NCBI GenBank assembly: GCA_947500275.1
Contig: CANMSW010000089.1
Coordinates: 1 to 8,372, forward strand
Reading direction: 5' to 3'
Source of the DNA: Bacteriovoracaceae bacterium
GTDB taxonomy: Bacteria > Bdellovibrionota > UBA1018
DNA: 8,372 bases
A model generated the notes under the pieces. That model ran no database searches and was not told the DNA's origin. It saw only the letters and a program-made list of their open reading frames with translations. This document shows, piece after piece, positions 1 to 6,608 of this stretch. Position 1 is the first letter of the stretch, and each line of letters begins with the position of its first letter. Both the position numbers and the translations under genes were made by a program.

Positions 1-191
1 CAATCCCAACGAGTTTAAAATCTTCTCGCGAATAAGCTTCGCGAAGGGACCTTAGAATCCCTAACCCCGAACACGGGTTTTGCCCCGAGTGCATTCCGCT
101 GACGTGTATGGACTTTTGCACGAATCCCCTCCCGGAATCAAAATTCCGGGGCGAGGAGTGCAATCCACAGACCTATCGCGGCGCAGAACAC
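1..191. other. Non-coding stretch downstream of galE with two hairpins
   Basis: No convincing gene is seen here. Two inverted repeats are visible. One is TCGCGAA (26-32) with TTCGCGA (38-44) around a 5-base loop; read on the minus strand it is followed by GAAGATTTTAAAC, a poor U-tract. The other is CCCGGAAT (131-138) with ATTCCGGG (143-150) around a 4-base loop, lying 42 bases past the galE stop. It has no T-run on either strand, so it would be an RNA 3' structure rather than a standard intrinsic terminator. No tRNA-like T-loop or cloverleaf was found on either strand. Confidence 0.45.
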
Positions 192-1226
192 CTACCTCAT
201 TGAGCGCTTCAGCATCTCTTTTTCCCAATCCAAACTGGTACGACAGATCAAGTCAAGATCGTCGTAACGAGGTTTGAAGTTGAGGAGTTCGGTGACTTTA
301 GTCGTGTCTGCGTAAATCGCCACCGAATCACCCGCTCGGCGAGGCGCTTCATCGACCTTAAAGTCAATGCCGCTGACGCGCTTCATAGAAGCGATCACTT
401 CGCGAACCGTGTAACCTTTTCCGTACCCGCAATTGATCATCTCCGAGCGCCCCCCACTGCGAAGGTAGTCAAGCGACCGAATGTGCGCGTGGGCTAGATC
501 GTCCACATGGATATAATCACGGACGCACGTGCCATCCGACGTTGGATAATCGGTTCCAAAGATCTTCATGGCCGAACGCTTTCCGACTGCGACCTCGGCC
601 GCCACTTTTACCAATTGAGTCGCCCCAGCAGTCGCTTGCCCGAGCCCACCCCCCACGCGCGCTCCCGCCACATTGAAGTAGCGAAGGATTACGTGGTGCA
701 TGGGGTTCTGGGTTCCGCCCAATCGAGCTGCCTCTTCGAGCTCCCAAAGAATGTGCTCGGTAGTGAGCTTGCTTCGGCCATAGGGACTCACTGGATTTGT
801 GGGAGCCGTCTCGCGAACTGGCGTTTCTTCAGGGGTTCCATAGGCCGCACAGGTGCTTGAAAAAATGAAGTGCTCTACCCCTTCGCGGTGACAAACTTCA
901 GCGAAGTTCAATGTTCCGAGCACGTTATTTCGATAATATTTGCCTGGATTCAGTGCACTCTCTTCGACCACCAAATGGGCTGCGAAGTGAATGACCGATT
1001 TAACTCCATGCTCGCGAATGATCCTCGCCGTGAGCGTTTGATCGGCCATATCGCCTTCGACAAAAGTTGCCTCGGTCGGCACTGCCCAGCGGTGACCACT
1101 GTAGAGGTTGTCCAGAACGATGACTCTTTCACCCCGTTCGACGAGCTGGCGAACGGTATGCGAACCGATGTAGCCGGCACCGCCGGTTACGAGGACCGGA
1201 GCAGAAGAGACAGAGGGGTTTTCCAT
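192..1226 (-). CDS. galE: UDP-glucose 4-epimerase
   Basis: This cytoplasmic, NAD-dependent short-chain dehydrogenase family enzyme interconverts UDP-glucose and UDP-galactose, feeding galactose metabolism and surface polysaccharide synthesis. The 344-residue length is usual for the family. The Rossmann glycine motif TGGAGYIG lies at 14-21. The catalytic serine region is FSSTCAAYG (122-130, with S124). The Tyr-Lys pair is in SPYGRSK, Y149 and K153, the same numbering as in E. coli GalE. The stretch near 230-240 (SDGTCVRDYIHVDDLA) is also typical of GalE. The start is secure: an in-frame TAA lies four codons upstream and no alternative start precedes the Rossmann motif. No Shine-Dalgarno is visible, only GGGG almost touching the ATG. 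The stop is TAG. The gene lies beyond the terminator of the pilus operon and has its own promoter, so a role in that pilus is not implied. A related UDP-hexose epimerase specificity cannot be excluded. Confidence 0.93.
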   Translation of the reverse strand: MENPSVSSAPVLVTGGAGYIGSHTVRQLVERGERVIVLDNLYSGHRWAVPTEATFVEGDMADQTLTARIIREHGVKSVIHFAAHLVVEESALNPGKYYRNNVLGTLNFAEVCHREGVEHFIFSSTCAAYGTPEETPVRETAPTNPVSPYGRSKLTTEHILWELEEAARLGGTQNPMHHVILRYFNVAGARVGGGLGQATAGATQLVKVAAEVAVGKRSAMKIFGTDYPTSDGTCVRDYIHVDDLAHAHIRSLDYLRSGGRSEMINCGYGKGYTVREVIASMKRVSGIDFKVDEAPRRAGDSVAIYADTTKVTELLNFKPRYDDLDLICRTSLDWEKEMLKRSMR

Positions 1227-1262
1227 GCCCCAGAATTAGGGCAAACGGGCCAGAGTGGTCAA
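1227..1262 (-). promoter_or_regulatory. Predicted sigma70-type promoter of galE, leaderless geometry
   Basis: On the minus strand, TTGACC (1262-1257, 5 of 6 matches to the -35 consensus) is followed after 16 bases by CCTAAT (1240-1235, 4 of 6 matches to the -10). Transcription would begin about 7 bases further on, at about 1228-1227, next to the galE ATG at 1226. This fits the lack of a ribosome binding site. The -35 lies in a short direct repeat, TTGACTTGACC. This is a pattern match only. Confidence 0.45.
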
Positions 1263-1322
1263 GTCAAGTCCCGCGCCCCGAAAGCGAAGGGCGGGTCCTT
1301 TTCGACACACTCCACCTGGCGT

Positions 1323-1358
1323 AAAAAAGGCCCGGAACTCGCGAAGAGCTCCGGGCCT
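1323..1358 (-). terminator. Intrinsic terminator closing the pilus/YD operon
   Basis: Read on the minus strand, AGGCCCGGA (from 1358) pairs with TCCGGGCCT (ending 1328) in a 9-bp GC-rich stem. After one mismatch there is a further CTC/GAG pairing and a small loop. The stem is followed at once by TTTTT (1327-1323). It begins 26 bases after the TAA of the small proline-rich gene, the position expected for the operon end. The plus strand has only GATTTAAA after the stem, so the signal is directional. Confidence 0.85.
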
Positions 1359-1384
1359 GATTTAAAGGCAAATGGAAATCAGGA

Positions 1385-1588
1385 TTAACGGGCTGGAGCT
1401 GCCGTACTTGGATTGCCTGGCGGCGGTGGAGGAGGTGCCGCTGGGGCGCCCTCTGCATCCTCCGTCTCAAGGGTATCAGCGATTCTTCCGTTGGGGCATT
1501 GGGGATCGGCGAAAGCCGGCCTGACGGAGGCCCCTGCAATGAGCACGAGAACCGCGAGTACCCAGAAATTCTTAGTTAAATTCTTCAT
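1385..1588 (-). CDS. Small secreted proline-rich protein of unknown function
   Basis: I do not recognise this 67-residue protein. It has a clear Sec signal peptide: basic MKNLTK, a hydrophobic core FWVLAVLVLIAGA, and a likely cleavage after AFA (residue 27). That leaves a mature peptide of about 40 residues with one cysteine (C31), an acidic patch (ETEDAEG, 41-47) and a tail with six consecutive prolines (52-57) in an Ala/Pro-rich segment. The start is supported by AGAGGA about 8 bases upstream of the ATG. It is the last gene before the terminator and lies 134 bases after the YD-repeat gene, so it may be co-transcribed with it. The proline run would normally need EF-P for efficient translation. 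A role in the periplasm or at the surface is inferred from the signal peptide only. Confidence 0.7.
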   Translation of the reverse strand: MKNLTKNFWVLAVLVLIAGASVRPAFADPQCPNGRIADTLETEDAEGAPAAPPPPPPGNPSTAAPAR

Positions 1589-1620
1589 ATCTTAATCCTC
1601 TCTTCTCTCACCCTGATAAA

Positions 1621-1660
1621 GCAACCCCTGTGCCGTTCGCCTTGCCACTCCAGGGGCCGC
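1621..1660 (-). other. Long-loop stem-loop upstream of the small secreted gene
   Basis: On the minus strand GCGGCCCCTG (1660-1651) pairs with CAGGGGTTGC (1630-1621), giving 10 pairs including two G-U, around a 20-base loop. It is followed by TTTATC, too weak a U-run for a confident terminator. It ends 32 bases before the ATG of the small proline-rich gene, so it could be a 5' leader structure, an attenuator or a processing site. Confidence 0.4.
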
Positions 1661-1679
1661 TTAACCTCGTTCACTGCCT

Positions 1680-1705
1680 AAGACTTAGACACTCGTCCAA
1701 GACTT
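1680..1705 (-). other. Stem-loop just after the YD-repeat gene
   Basis: An 11-bp imperfect inverted repeat, AAGACTTAGAC (1680-1690) against GTCCAAGACTT (1695-1705), with one mismatch, one G-U pair on the minus-strand RNA, and a 4-base loop. It starts 17 bases past the TAA of the YD-repeat gene. There is no T-run, so it looks more like an mRNA 3' stabiliser or processing structure than a terminator. Confidence 0.4.
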
Positions 1706-1722
1706 TGGGACAAAAAACTCCC

Positions 1723-3423
1723 TTAGAATGCGAGAGTCACCCCGGCTGGACGAATGATATCCAGCAGGTTTTGAAAAGCTGAGACCACTTGGGTTGCCAC
1801 TTTGCGTCCCCCGGTGCTCTCGACTTTCTGAATCTCGCCGCTGTTTTTGTAGGCAACCGTGATGGTTCCCAAAGCAGGATCGGTGATCTCCACCGGCTTC
1901 GAGTTCTCATTGTATTTGAACATAATCTTGCGCTTACTTTGGTCGATCATGCTCGCGATCCGACCGTTGGTATCGTAATTGAGTTGAACCCCTTTCTTTT
2001 CCGAATTCTTCGCGAAAATCAGGTTCCCTTTCGGATCGTATTTGAATTCCGACCAACTCGAGCGACTCTTGTCGACCTTCGAAGTTTTGACTACTTTCGA
2101 AACTTTTCCGGCCCCTTGATCGTAAGCTAGATCGGTCACCTCAGAAGGCGTCACTTTACGGGTCACGCGACCTTTGACGTCATAAGTGAAAGCGGTTTCC
2201 TGGCCGCCTCGCTTGATCATCAGGGGGAGCCCGCAACACTCGTTGTAGATCGTCTCCGTCACGTCACCGTCCAGACTGGTTAAGAGCTTGTAAGTCCACT
2301 CTTCGCCGTCCGCTTTCCGCTTCAGAGTGTATTCGTACTTACTTTCGGAAATCACTTTCCCATCGGCACCTTTGATCAGGCTTCCGACTGAAGTGAATCC
2401 CTTATCCCGATCGATCTTATATGTGTATTCGGTTAAAGAGCCGTCACGGTCCTTCACGCTCTTGACGTTTTCATAGAGATCACGCCCATAGTAACTGACT
2501 TTTTGCGAAGTCTTATCGGCGTATACGATTTCAGCCAGATTGTGGCGGCGATCGGAAGTGTACTTATAGCTGTAAGCATTTCCTTCGAAATCCTTACTCG
2601 AAGTCAGCTCGAATTGATCGTTGTAGCCGTACTCGGCTTTCTTTCCGTTCTCGCCCTCAATCTTTTCTACTAAGCCGAATCGATTCCAGGAGAAGAAAAG
2701 TTTTCGATTGAAGTTATCAACGATCTTCTGAACTTTACCATCTTTGCCGTAGCTGAGATCGATGGAGTTGCCGTTCTTGTCGGAAATCTTCACCATGCGG
2801 CAAGCGTCATCGAAGCTTTCGACGCGACCACTATCAAAATTCCGCTGATAACCACTCTTCAGCTTCGTCATGTATTGATAGCTGAAGCGATTGGACACCA
2901 ACTGCGTCTTCTCAGGGAGACCGCGAGCCTGAATGAGGCCCTCACGAAGAAATTTCTCCCACTCGTCGTTTCTGAACAGGGCGTCGGAAACCACCCGTGC
3001 GCGATATTTTGCAACTTGGTCCGAGGACGAAATCAGGCCCTTTTTCTTCGCGACCGCCACCAAGTCATCCGCTGCTTTTTCGAGTGATTCTTTCTTGAAG
3101 GATACAGGCGTAAACCGGTTGGATGCCCCGCCGCCACTCTCGTGCATGACGAGTGATCCGTCTGCCGAGACGGCGCAATAAGTTTCGAAATCACTTCCCC
3201 AACCCCAACCGAAAATCCCTTTGTACGGAGTCTTGTGGTTGTAAGTACGCTCAACGCCCAGTTCAAAACCACCTGGGTATTTGGCATCCGTGTAACCGAC
3301 AAAGAAGTTTCCATTTTTCAGGCTCACGTTGGCCTGAGTTTGGAATCCTGAAAAGACAGTTGCCGCAGCAACCGCACCAAAACCTAAACTTTTCCACAGT
3401 GCCCATTTACGAGTCGAACGCAT
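1723..3423 (-). CDS. Secreted YD/RHS-repeat protein
   Basis: This 566-residue exported protein has a Sec signal peptide (basic MRSTRK, hydrophobic core 13-26, likely cleavage after QTQA at 31). Residues 32-100 resemble the N-terminal domain often found before RHS cores (VSLKNGNFFVGYTD, then a Trp/Gly-rich FGWGWGSDFE at 71-80, with C83). Residues 100-175 are a charged, probably helical insert. From about 205 to 545 come degenerate YD repeats of the type G-x-x-x-x-[YF]-x-Y-x-x-x-G-[KR], for example AFTYDVKGRVTRK, FKYDPKGNLIF and LNYDTNGRIASM. YD repeats normally form beta-strand shells or strips. No RHS core-ending motif or C-terminal toxin domain is present, so this is not a complete toxin of the polymorphic type. 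It has four cysteines (83, 208 and the adjacent pair 396-397). The chain ends GVTLAF with a C-terminal Phe. The start is set by GAGGGGGAG 5 bases upstream and by the signal peptide. It follows tadB after 58 bases with no terminator, so it is probably in the same operon. A surface or pilus-associated adhesin is inferred. Confidence 0.85.
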   Translation of the reverse strand: MRSTRKWALWKSLGFGAVAAATVFSGFQTQANVSLKNGNFFVGYTDAKYPGGFELGVERTYNHKTPYKGIFGWGWGSDFETYCAVSADGSLVMHESGGGASNRFTPVSFKKESLEKAADDLVAVAKKKGLISSSDQVAKYRARVVSDALFRNDEWEKFLREGLIQARGLPEKTQLVSNRFSYQYMTKLKSGYQRNFDSGRVESFDDACRMVKISDKNGNSIDLSYGKDGKVQKIVDNFNRKLFFSWNRFGLVEKIEGENGKKAEYGYNDQFELTSSKDFEGNAYSYKYTSDRRHNLAEIVYADKTSQKVSYYGRDLYENVKSVKDRDGSLTEYTYKIDRDKGFTSVGSLIKGADGKVISESKYEYTLKRKADGEEWTYKLLTSLDGDVTETIYNECCGLPLMIKRGGQETAFTYDVKGRVTRKVTPSEVTDLAYDQGAGKVSKVVKTSKVDKSRSSWSEFKYDPKGNLIFAKNSEKKGVQLNYDTNGRIASMIDQSKRKIMFKYNENSKPVEITDPALGTITVAYKNSGEIQKVESTGGRKVATQVVSAFQNLLDIIRPAGVTLAF

Positions 3424-3481
3424 GATGACTCCCCCTCAAATGTTCTCTTCGGACCGATTCCCTAAAAGCTTTAATCAGTGC

Positions 3482-4366
3482 CTAGACGTCGATTTTAACA
3501 ATCTTCATGATGACAAAAAAACCAATGACTTCGAGCATGATTGCTACGAACAGTATGGCCCATCCGATTGCCGATGTGAACATCGGTTTCATGAATTCTG
3601 GGTCCGACTGCTGAAGCATCACGAGCATCAAGGGCGGCACCGACATAACTGCCATCCCCTGATAAAACCCTTGGGCGGTCAGGGAGTCGATTTTCTTCTC
3701 CACTTTGATCCGCTCCCGAATTGTATTCACGATTGTGTCAAAGGTCTCCGCCAAATTACCGCCAGTCTCCTTCAAAATATTGACGGAAGTGACAAACATT
3801 TCGACATCATCTGACTGAATTCTTTTCGCCATATCGGTCAACGCTTCTTCGAGGCTCGTTCCCAACTTGTTTTGGTTGAGCACAAACCGAAACTCTTCCC
3901 GAATCGGATCCTTCATTTCGCGGGTCACCATATCCATGGCTTGAACCACAGACTGTCCTGACTTCATACCATTGGCGACCAGGTTCAAACCGTCAACCAT
4001 CTGAAGAACGAAGATCCCCACTCTTCTCCGATACCACCAGTCCACGAGGTACTTTGGAGCCTTCCAACCCGCAAATACCGCAAGCAACCCAAAGACGACG
4101 GCTGGAAGCCATTGGGGCGAGAATAAAGCAAAGACCCCGAAACCTAATCCGAAACTCAGCGCAAATAAGCCGATCAGAACCCGATGCGGCGGTAGATCAA
4201 TGAACATCATGCCTAAGCGCTCGACGATATAGTCGCGGGTACCAACCGACTGAAACCTGAGCCAATCTAAAAAGCGAACCGAGTAGTTGTAGCTTACGGT
4301 AAAGACGAGCAATAGGAATGCAAGGAGCCCCAACCACTTGTAGAGAAGTAACTTTTCGTCTGTCAT
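3482..4366 (-). CDS. tadB: Tad pilus inner-membrane platform protein TadB (T2SSF family)
   Basis: This is a polytopic inner-membrane protein related to GspF/PilC that forms the assembly platform with TadC above the CpaF ATPase. Its 294 residues match the usual TadB length. Membrane segments are predicted at about 10-27, 62-82, 85-101, 236-252 and 266-290. The cytoplasmic T2SSF domain spans about 117-235 and carries the TadB pattern: LQMVDGLNLVANGMKSGQSV (121-140), DPIREEF (153-159), LGTSLEEAL (168-176), then ETGGNLAE (200-207) and IRERI. The C-terminal KIVKIDV also fits TadB rather than TadC. It lies 18 bases after the cpaEF stop with a strong GGAGGGGGAG just before the ATG, so the two genes are surely co-transcribed. 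The stop is TAG. No tadC gene follows within the window, which is unusual because the two normally sit side by side. Confidence 0.9.
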   Translation of the reverse strand: MTDEKLLLYKWLGLLAFLLLVFTVSYNYSVRFLDWLRFQSVGTRDYIVERLGMMFIDLPPHRVLIGLFALSFGLGFGVFALFSPQWLPAVVFGLLAVFAGWKAPKYLVDWWYRRRVGIFVLQMVDGLNLVANGMKSGQSVVQAMDMVTREMKDPIREEFRFVLNQNKLGTSLEEALTDMAKRIQSDDVEMFVTSVNILKETGGNLAETFDTIVNTIRERIKVEKKIDSLTAQGFYQGMAVMSVPPLMLVMLQQSDPEFMKPMFTSAIGWAILFVAIMLEVIGFFVIMKIVKIDV

Positions 4367-4369
4367 GTT

Positions 4370-4379
4370 CTCCCCCTCC
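4370..4379 (-). promoter_or_regulatory. Strong G-rich ribosome binding site of tadB
   Basis: GGAGGGGGAG lies 3 bases before the tadB ATG. The nine bases GAGGGGGAG recur exactly upstream of the YD-repeat gene (3437-3429, 5-base spacer). This fixes both starts and makes the YD gene look like a regular member of the operon. Confidence 0.7.
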
Positions 4380-4384
4380 GGCCG

Positions 4385-6574
4385 TTATTTCGCCTGAAAC
4401 AGTCCGCGCGAAATTTTCATCCCTTTAGCTTCCATCTCTTCAACAAACTTGGGAATAAAGCCTGTAGGAACAAATCGTCCCTTGATCTTTCTTTCTTCTT
4501 TTCCACTCTTATTCTTAACGATTTCGTACCCTTCCTGCTTATAAATGAAGATATCCTGGAGCGAGATCACGTCACCCTGCATCCCCGTCACTTCGGTGAT
4601 GTACAAAATTTTCCTTGAACCATCCGTCAAACGGCTCTGCTGAATGATCAAGTTCACTGCTGATGCGATGTTTTCCTTAATGGCCTTGGACGGCAACCCA
4701 AGCCCCGCTTGCATACACAGCGTCTCTAACCGACCGAGACATTCGCGTGGATTATTCGCATGCACGGTCGTCAACGAACCCGCATGCCCGGTACTCATCG
4801 CTTGAAGCATATCAAGCGCTTCGCCCCCTCGGCACTCACCGACGACAATACGCTCGGGACGCATCCTCAAGCAGCATTTAATGAGGTCGCGAATCGAAAC
4901 CTCACCCTCGCCTTCGATGTTTTTGGGACGAGTCTCGAGGCGAACTACGTGTTCCTGGCTCAGTTGCAATTCAGCGGAATCCTCTACCGTAATGATCCGT
5001 TCAGACTCCGGAATGAAGTTCGACAGAACGTTCAAGAGAGTGGTTTTACCTGAGCCGGTTCCCCCGCTCACCACCGTATTGAGCTTCGCCACAACACATG
5101 CGCGCAAGAAATCAGAGATCTCCTGGGTCATGGAGCCGAATGCGACTAGTTTTTCAGGCGTGATGCGCTCTTTCGGAAACTTACGGATCGTGATGGTCGG
5201 CCCCCGCAAAGCGAGAGGGGGAATGATCACGTGGACCCGGGAACCAACCGGCAAACGAGCATCAACGTAAGGGACTTTCTCATCCACCCGCCGCCCGAGC
5301 GGCTGAACGATGCGATCAATGATGTTCCGCATCTGCTGAATATTTGAAAAAGTAACCTTCGAAAGCTGAGACTTACCGGCCCGCTCGACGTAAATCTGAT
5401 CGCGGGCGTTCACCATAATTTCGGTCACGCTATCATCGGCCAGAAGATCTTCAAGGGGTCCGAAGCCCAGGGCTTCGTCGAGGACTTCCTTGACGAGCTG
5501 CGATTTCGCCTCGCGAGTCGGGATCAACGCTTGGTCTTCTTGTTGAAGGAGATCCAAAATGGCTTTGTTGGTTTTCTCCCGCAATACAGCCTGCGTCTTC
5601 GGATCGCGAGCATCGGTACTGAGCTTCATAAGATCCATCTGGTCCTTGAGACCCTGGTGAAGCCTGATTTTCATTGCGGTCCAAGGATCAATCCCGGACT
5701 GAAGTTTCGCAAGCGAGGCCCCGCCGGCGCTTCCTGCGGGGCCCGAATCTAAACCGGGGCCACCCGCCGCAGAAACCTTGTTAGCCAATCCGGTCGGTTT
5801 ATTTTTAAGCTTTGAAAGATTCTCAAGCAGTGAAGTCTGCTGCATCTTACGAACAAGATCCCCGTAAGCACGGGCGATCGGCGTGTTCGACGCCGCCAGA
5901 ACAAGCGGTTGATTCTTCGCTAAACAACTATCACAAGTCGCGGTCTCTTCGGGAAGTGCCCCGAAAAGGGGCCGCCCCAAAGCCTTCTGAATCGCCTGAG
6001 GATTCAAGAGCGAATTCGGCTGAAACCGATTCACGATGATCTGGACCATTTCAGGCGGGAAGAGGAGCTCCTGGATTTTAGCTAAAACCCGACGGGTTTG
6101 ATTGATGACGATCACATCGGGAGTCGTCACTACAAAAATAGCAGTCGCGTATTCGAAGACGCGCATGGCGATTGGGTCTAAGCCGTTTCCGCAATCTACG
6201 ACCGTCAGATTAAAAATGGAGGGGGCGGCCTTCAGAAAACGAGTCACGCCATCAATATCAATATCGCGGGCCACGATCTGATCCCGAGGCGACGCGATGA
6301 AGCTATACCCCTGTGGAGCATTGAGCATGAAAGGCGAAAGTATTTTTGGATCAATCGGACCGGGAGGCAGCTTCGAGACATCGACAATGCTCTTGGGTGG
6401 GTTTTGACCCAGAATGATATTCTGGTCCCCCAAGCTGTTGAGGTCGAGATCGACGATGAGCGGGCGCTGTTTGAAGTTTTGCAGCCAAGACAAAGCGAGA
6501 TTGGCAGCAAAAACACTTTTGCCCACCCCCCCTTTTCCACCGACGACTGCGATCACATGTCCATTTACCGACAT
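4385..6574 (-). CDS. cpaF: CpaE/MinD-like ATPase fused to CpaF/TadA pilus assembly ATPase
   Basis: A two-module protein of 729 residues. Residues 5-245 are a MinD/ParA-like ATPase of the CpaE type: deviant Walker A GGKGGVGKS (12-20, with K14 and K19), switch residues VDLDLNSLGD (41-50), and Walker B VVDCGNGLD (125-133). The receiver-like N-terminal domain of classical CpaE is absent. Residues 258-293 are a Gly/Ala/Ser-rich linker. Residues 295-729 are a full-length type II/IV secretion ATPase: the CpaF N-terminal region (LGFGPLEDLLADDSVTEIMV, 369-388), Walker A GGTGSGKTT (504-512), Asp box TVEDSAELQL (529-538), Walker B region RPERIVVGECRGGEAL (572-587) and His box STGHAGSLTTVHAN (594-607). 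All catalytic motifs look intact in both halves. In Tad systems CpaF powers pilin extrusion and retraction through TadB/TadC, while CpaE helps place the complex. Here one chain would do both. The start has GGAGTGA 8 bases upstream. It lies 34 bases after the secretin stop, in the same operon. There is a CxxC (CDSC, 214-217) in the MinD half. Confidence 0.93.
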   Translation of the reverse strand: MSVNGHVIAVVGGKGGVGKSVFAANLALSWLQNFKQRPLIVDLDLNSLGDQNIILGQNPPKSIVDVSKLPPGPIDPKILSPFMLNAPQGYSFIASPRDQIVARDIDIDGVTRFLKAAPSIFNLTVVDCGNGLDPIAMRVFEYATAIFVVTTPDVIVINQTRRVLAKIQELLFPPEMVQIIVNRFQPNSLLNPQAIQKALGRPLFGALPEETATCDSCLAKNQPLVLAASNTPIARAYGDLVRKMQQTSLLENLSKLKNKPTGLANKVSAAGGPGLDSGPAGSAGGASLAKLQSGIDPWTAMKIRLHQGLKDQMDLMKLSTDARDPKTQAVLREKTNKAILDLLQQEDQALIPTREAKSQLVKEVLDEALGFGPLEDLLADDSVTEIMVNARDQIYVERAGKSQLSKVTFSNIQQMRNIIDRIVQPLGRRVDEKVPYVDARLPVGSRVHVIIPPLALRGPTITIRKFPKERITPEKLVAFGSMTQEISDFLRACVVAKLNTVVSGGTGSGKTTLLNVLSNFIPESERIITVEDSAELQLSQEHVVRLETRPKNIEGEGEVSIRDLIKCCLRMRPERIVVGECRGGEALDMLQAMSTGHAGSLTTVHANNPRECLGRLETLCMQAGLGLPSKAIKENIASAVNLIIQQSRLTDGSRKILYITEVTGMQGDVISLQDIFIYKQEGYEIVKNKSGKEERKIKGRFVPTGFIPKFVEEMEAKGMKISRGLFQAK
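5717..5743 (-). repeat. GC-rich inverted repeat in the CpaE-CpaF linker
   Basis: GGCCCCGC (5717-5724) and GCGGGGCC (5736-5743) are perfect 8-bp inverted arms around an 11-base loop. They fall inside the Gly/Ala-rich linker codons joining the two ATPase modules. In mRNA this would be a strong hairpin. It may simply follow from Gly/Ala/Pro codons. Confidence 0.35.
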
Positions 6575-6608
6575 AACGCGATCACTCCGAGTTTGCTAAA
6601 AATCTGCT

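Noticed and set aside
131..150. Hairpin after galE as an intrinsic terminator
   Set aside because: The stem is perfect but neither strand has a T-run after it, so I list it only as a structure.
507..860. Plus-strand open frame of 117 codons within galE
   Set aside because: Antisense shadow of galE, which carries all catalytic motifs across this stretch.
870..1388. A 172-codon plus-strand open frame opposite galE and the terminator
   Set aside because: It is antisense to well-supported galE codons, crosses the terminator, and gives no recognisable domain or coding-like composition.
1723..3423. YD-repeat protein as a polymorphic RHS toxin with a downstream immunity gene
   Set aside because: There is no RHS core terminus or C-terminal toxin domain, and the small downstream gene is an exported proline-rich peptide, unlike an immunity protein.
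3422..3814. A 130-codon plus-strand open frame opposite tadB
   Set aside because: It mirrors the tadB C-terminal codons, has a His/Cys-rich composition typical of antisense frames, and no credible ribosome binding site.
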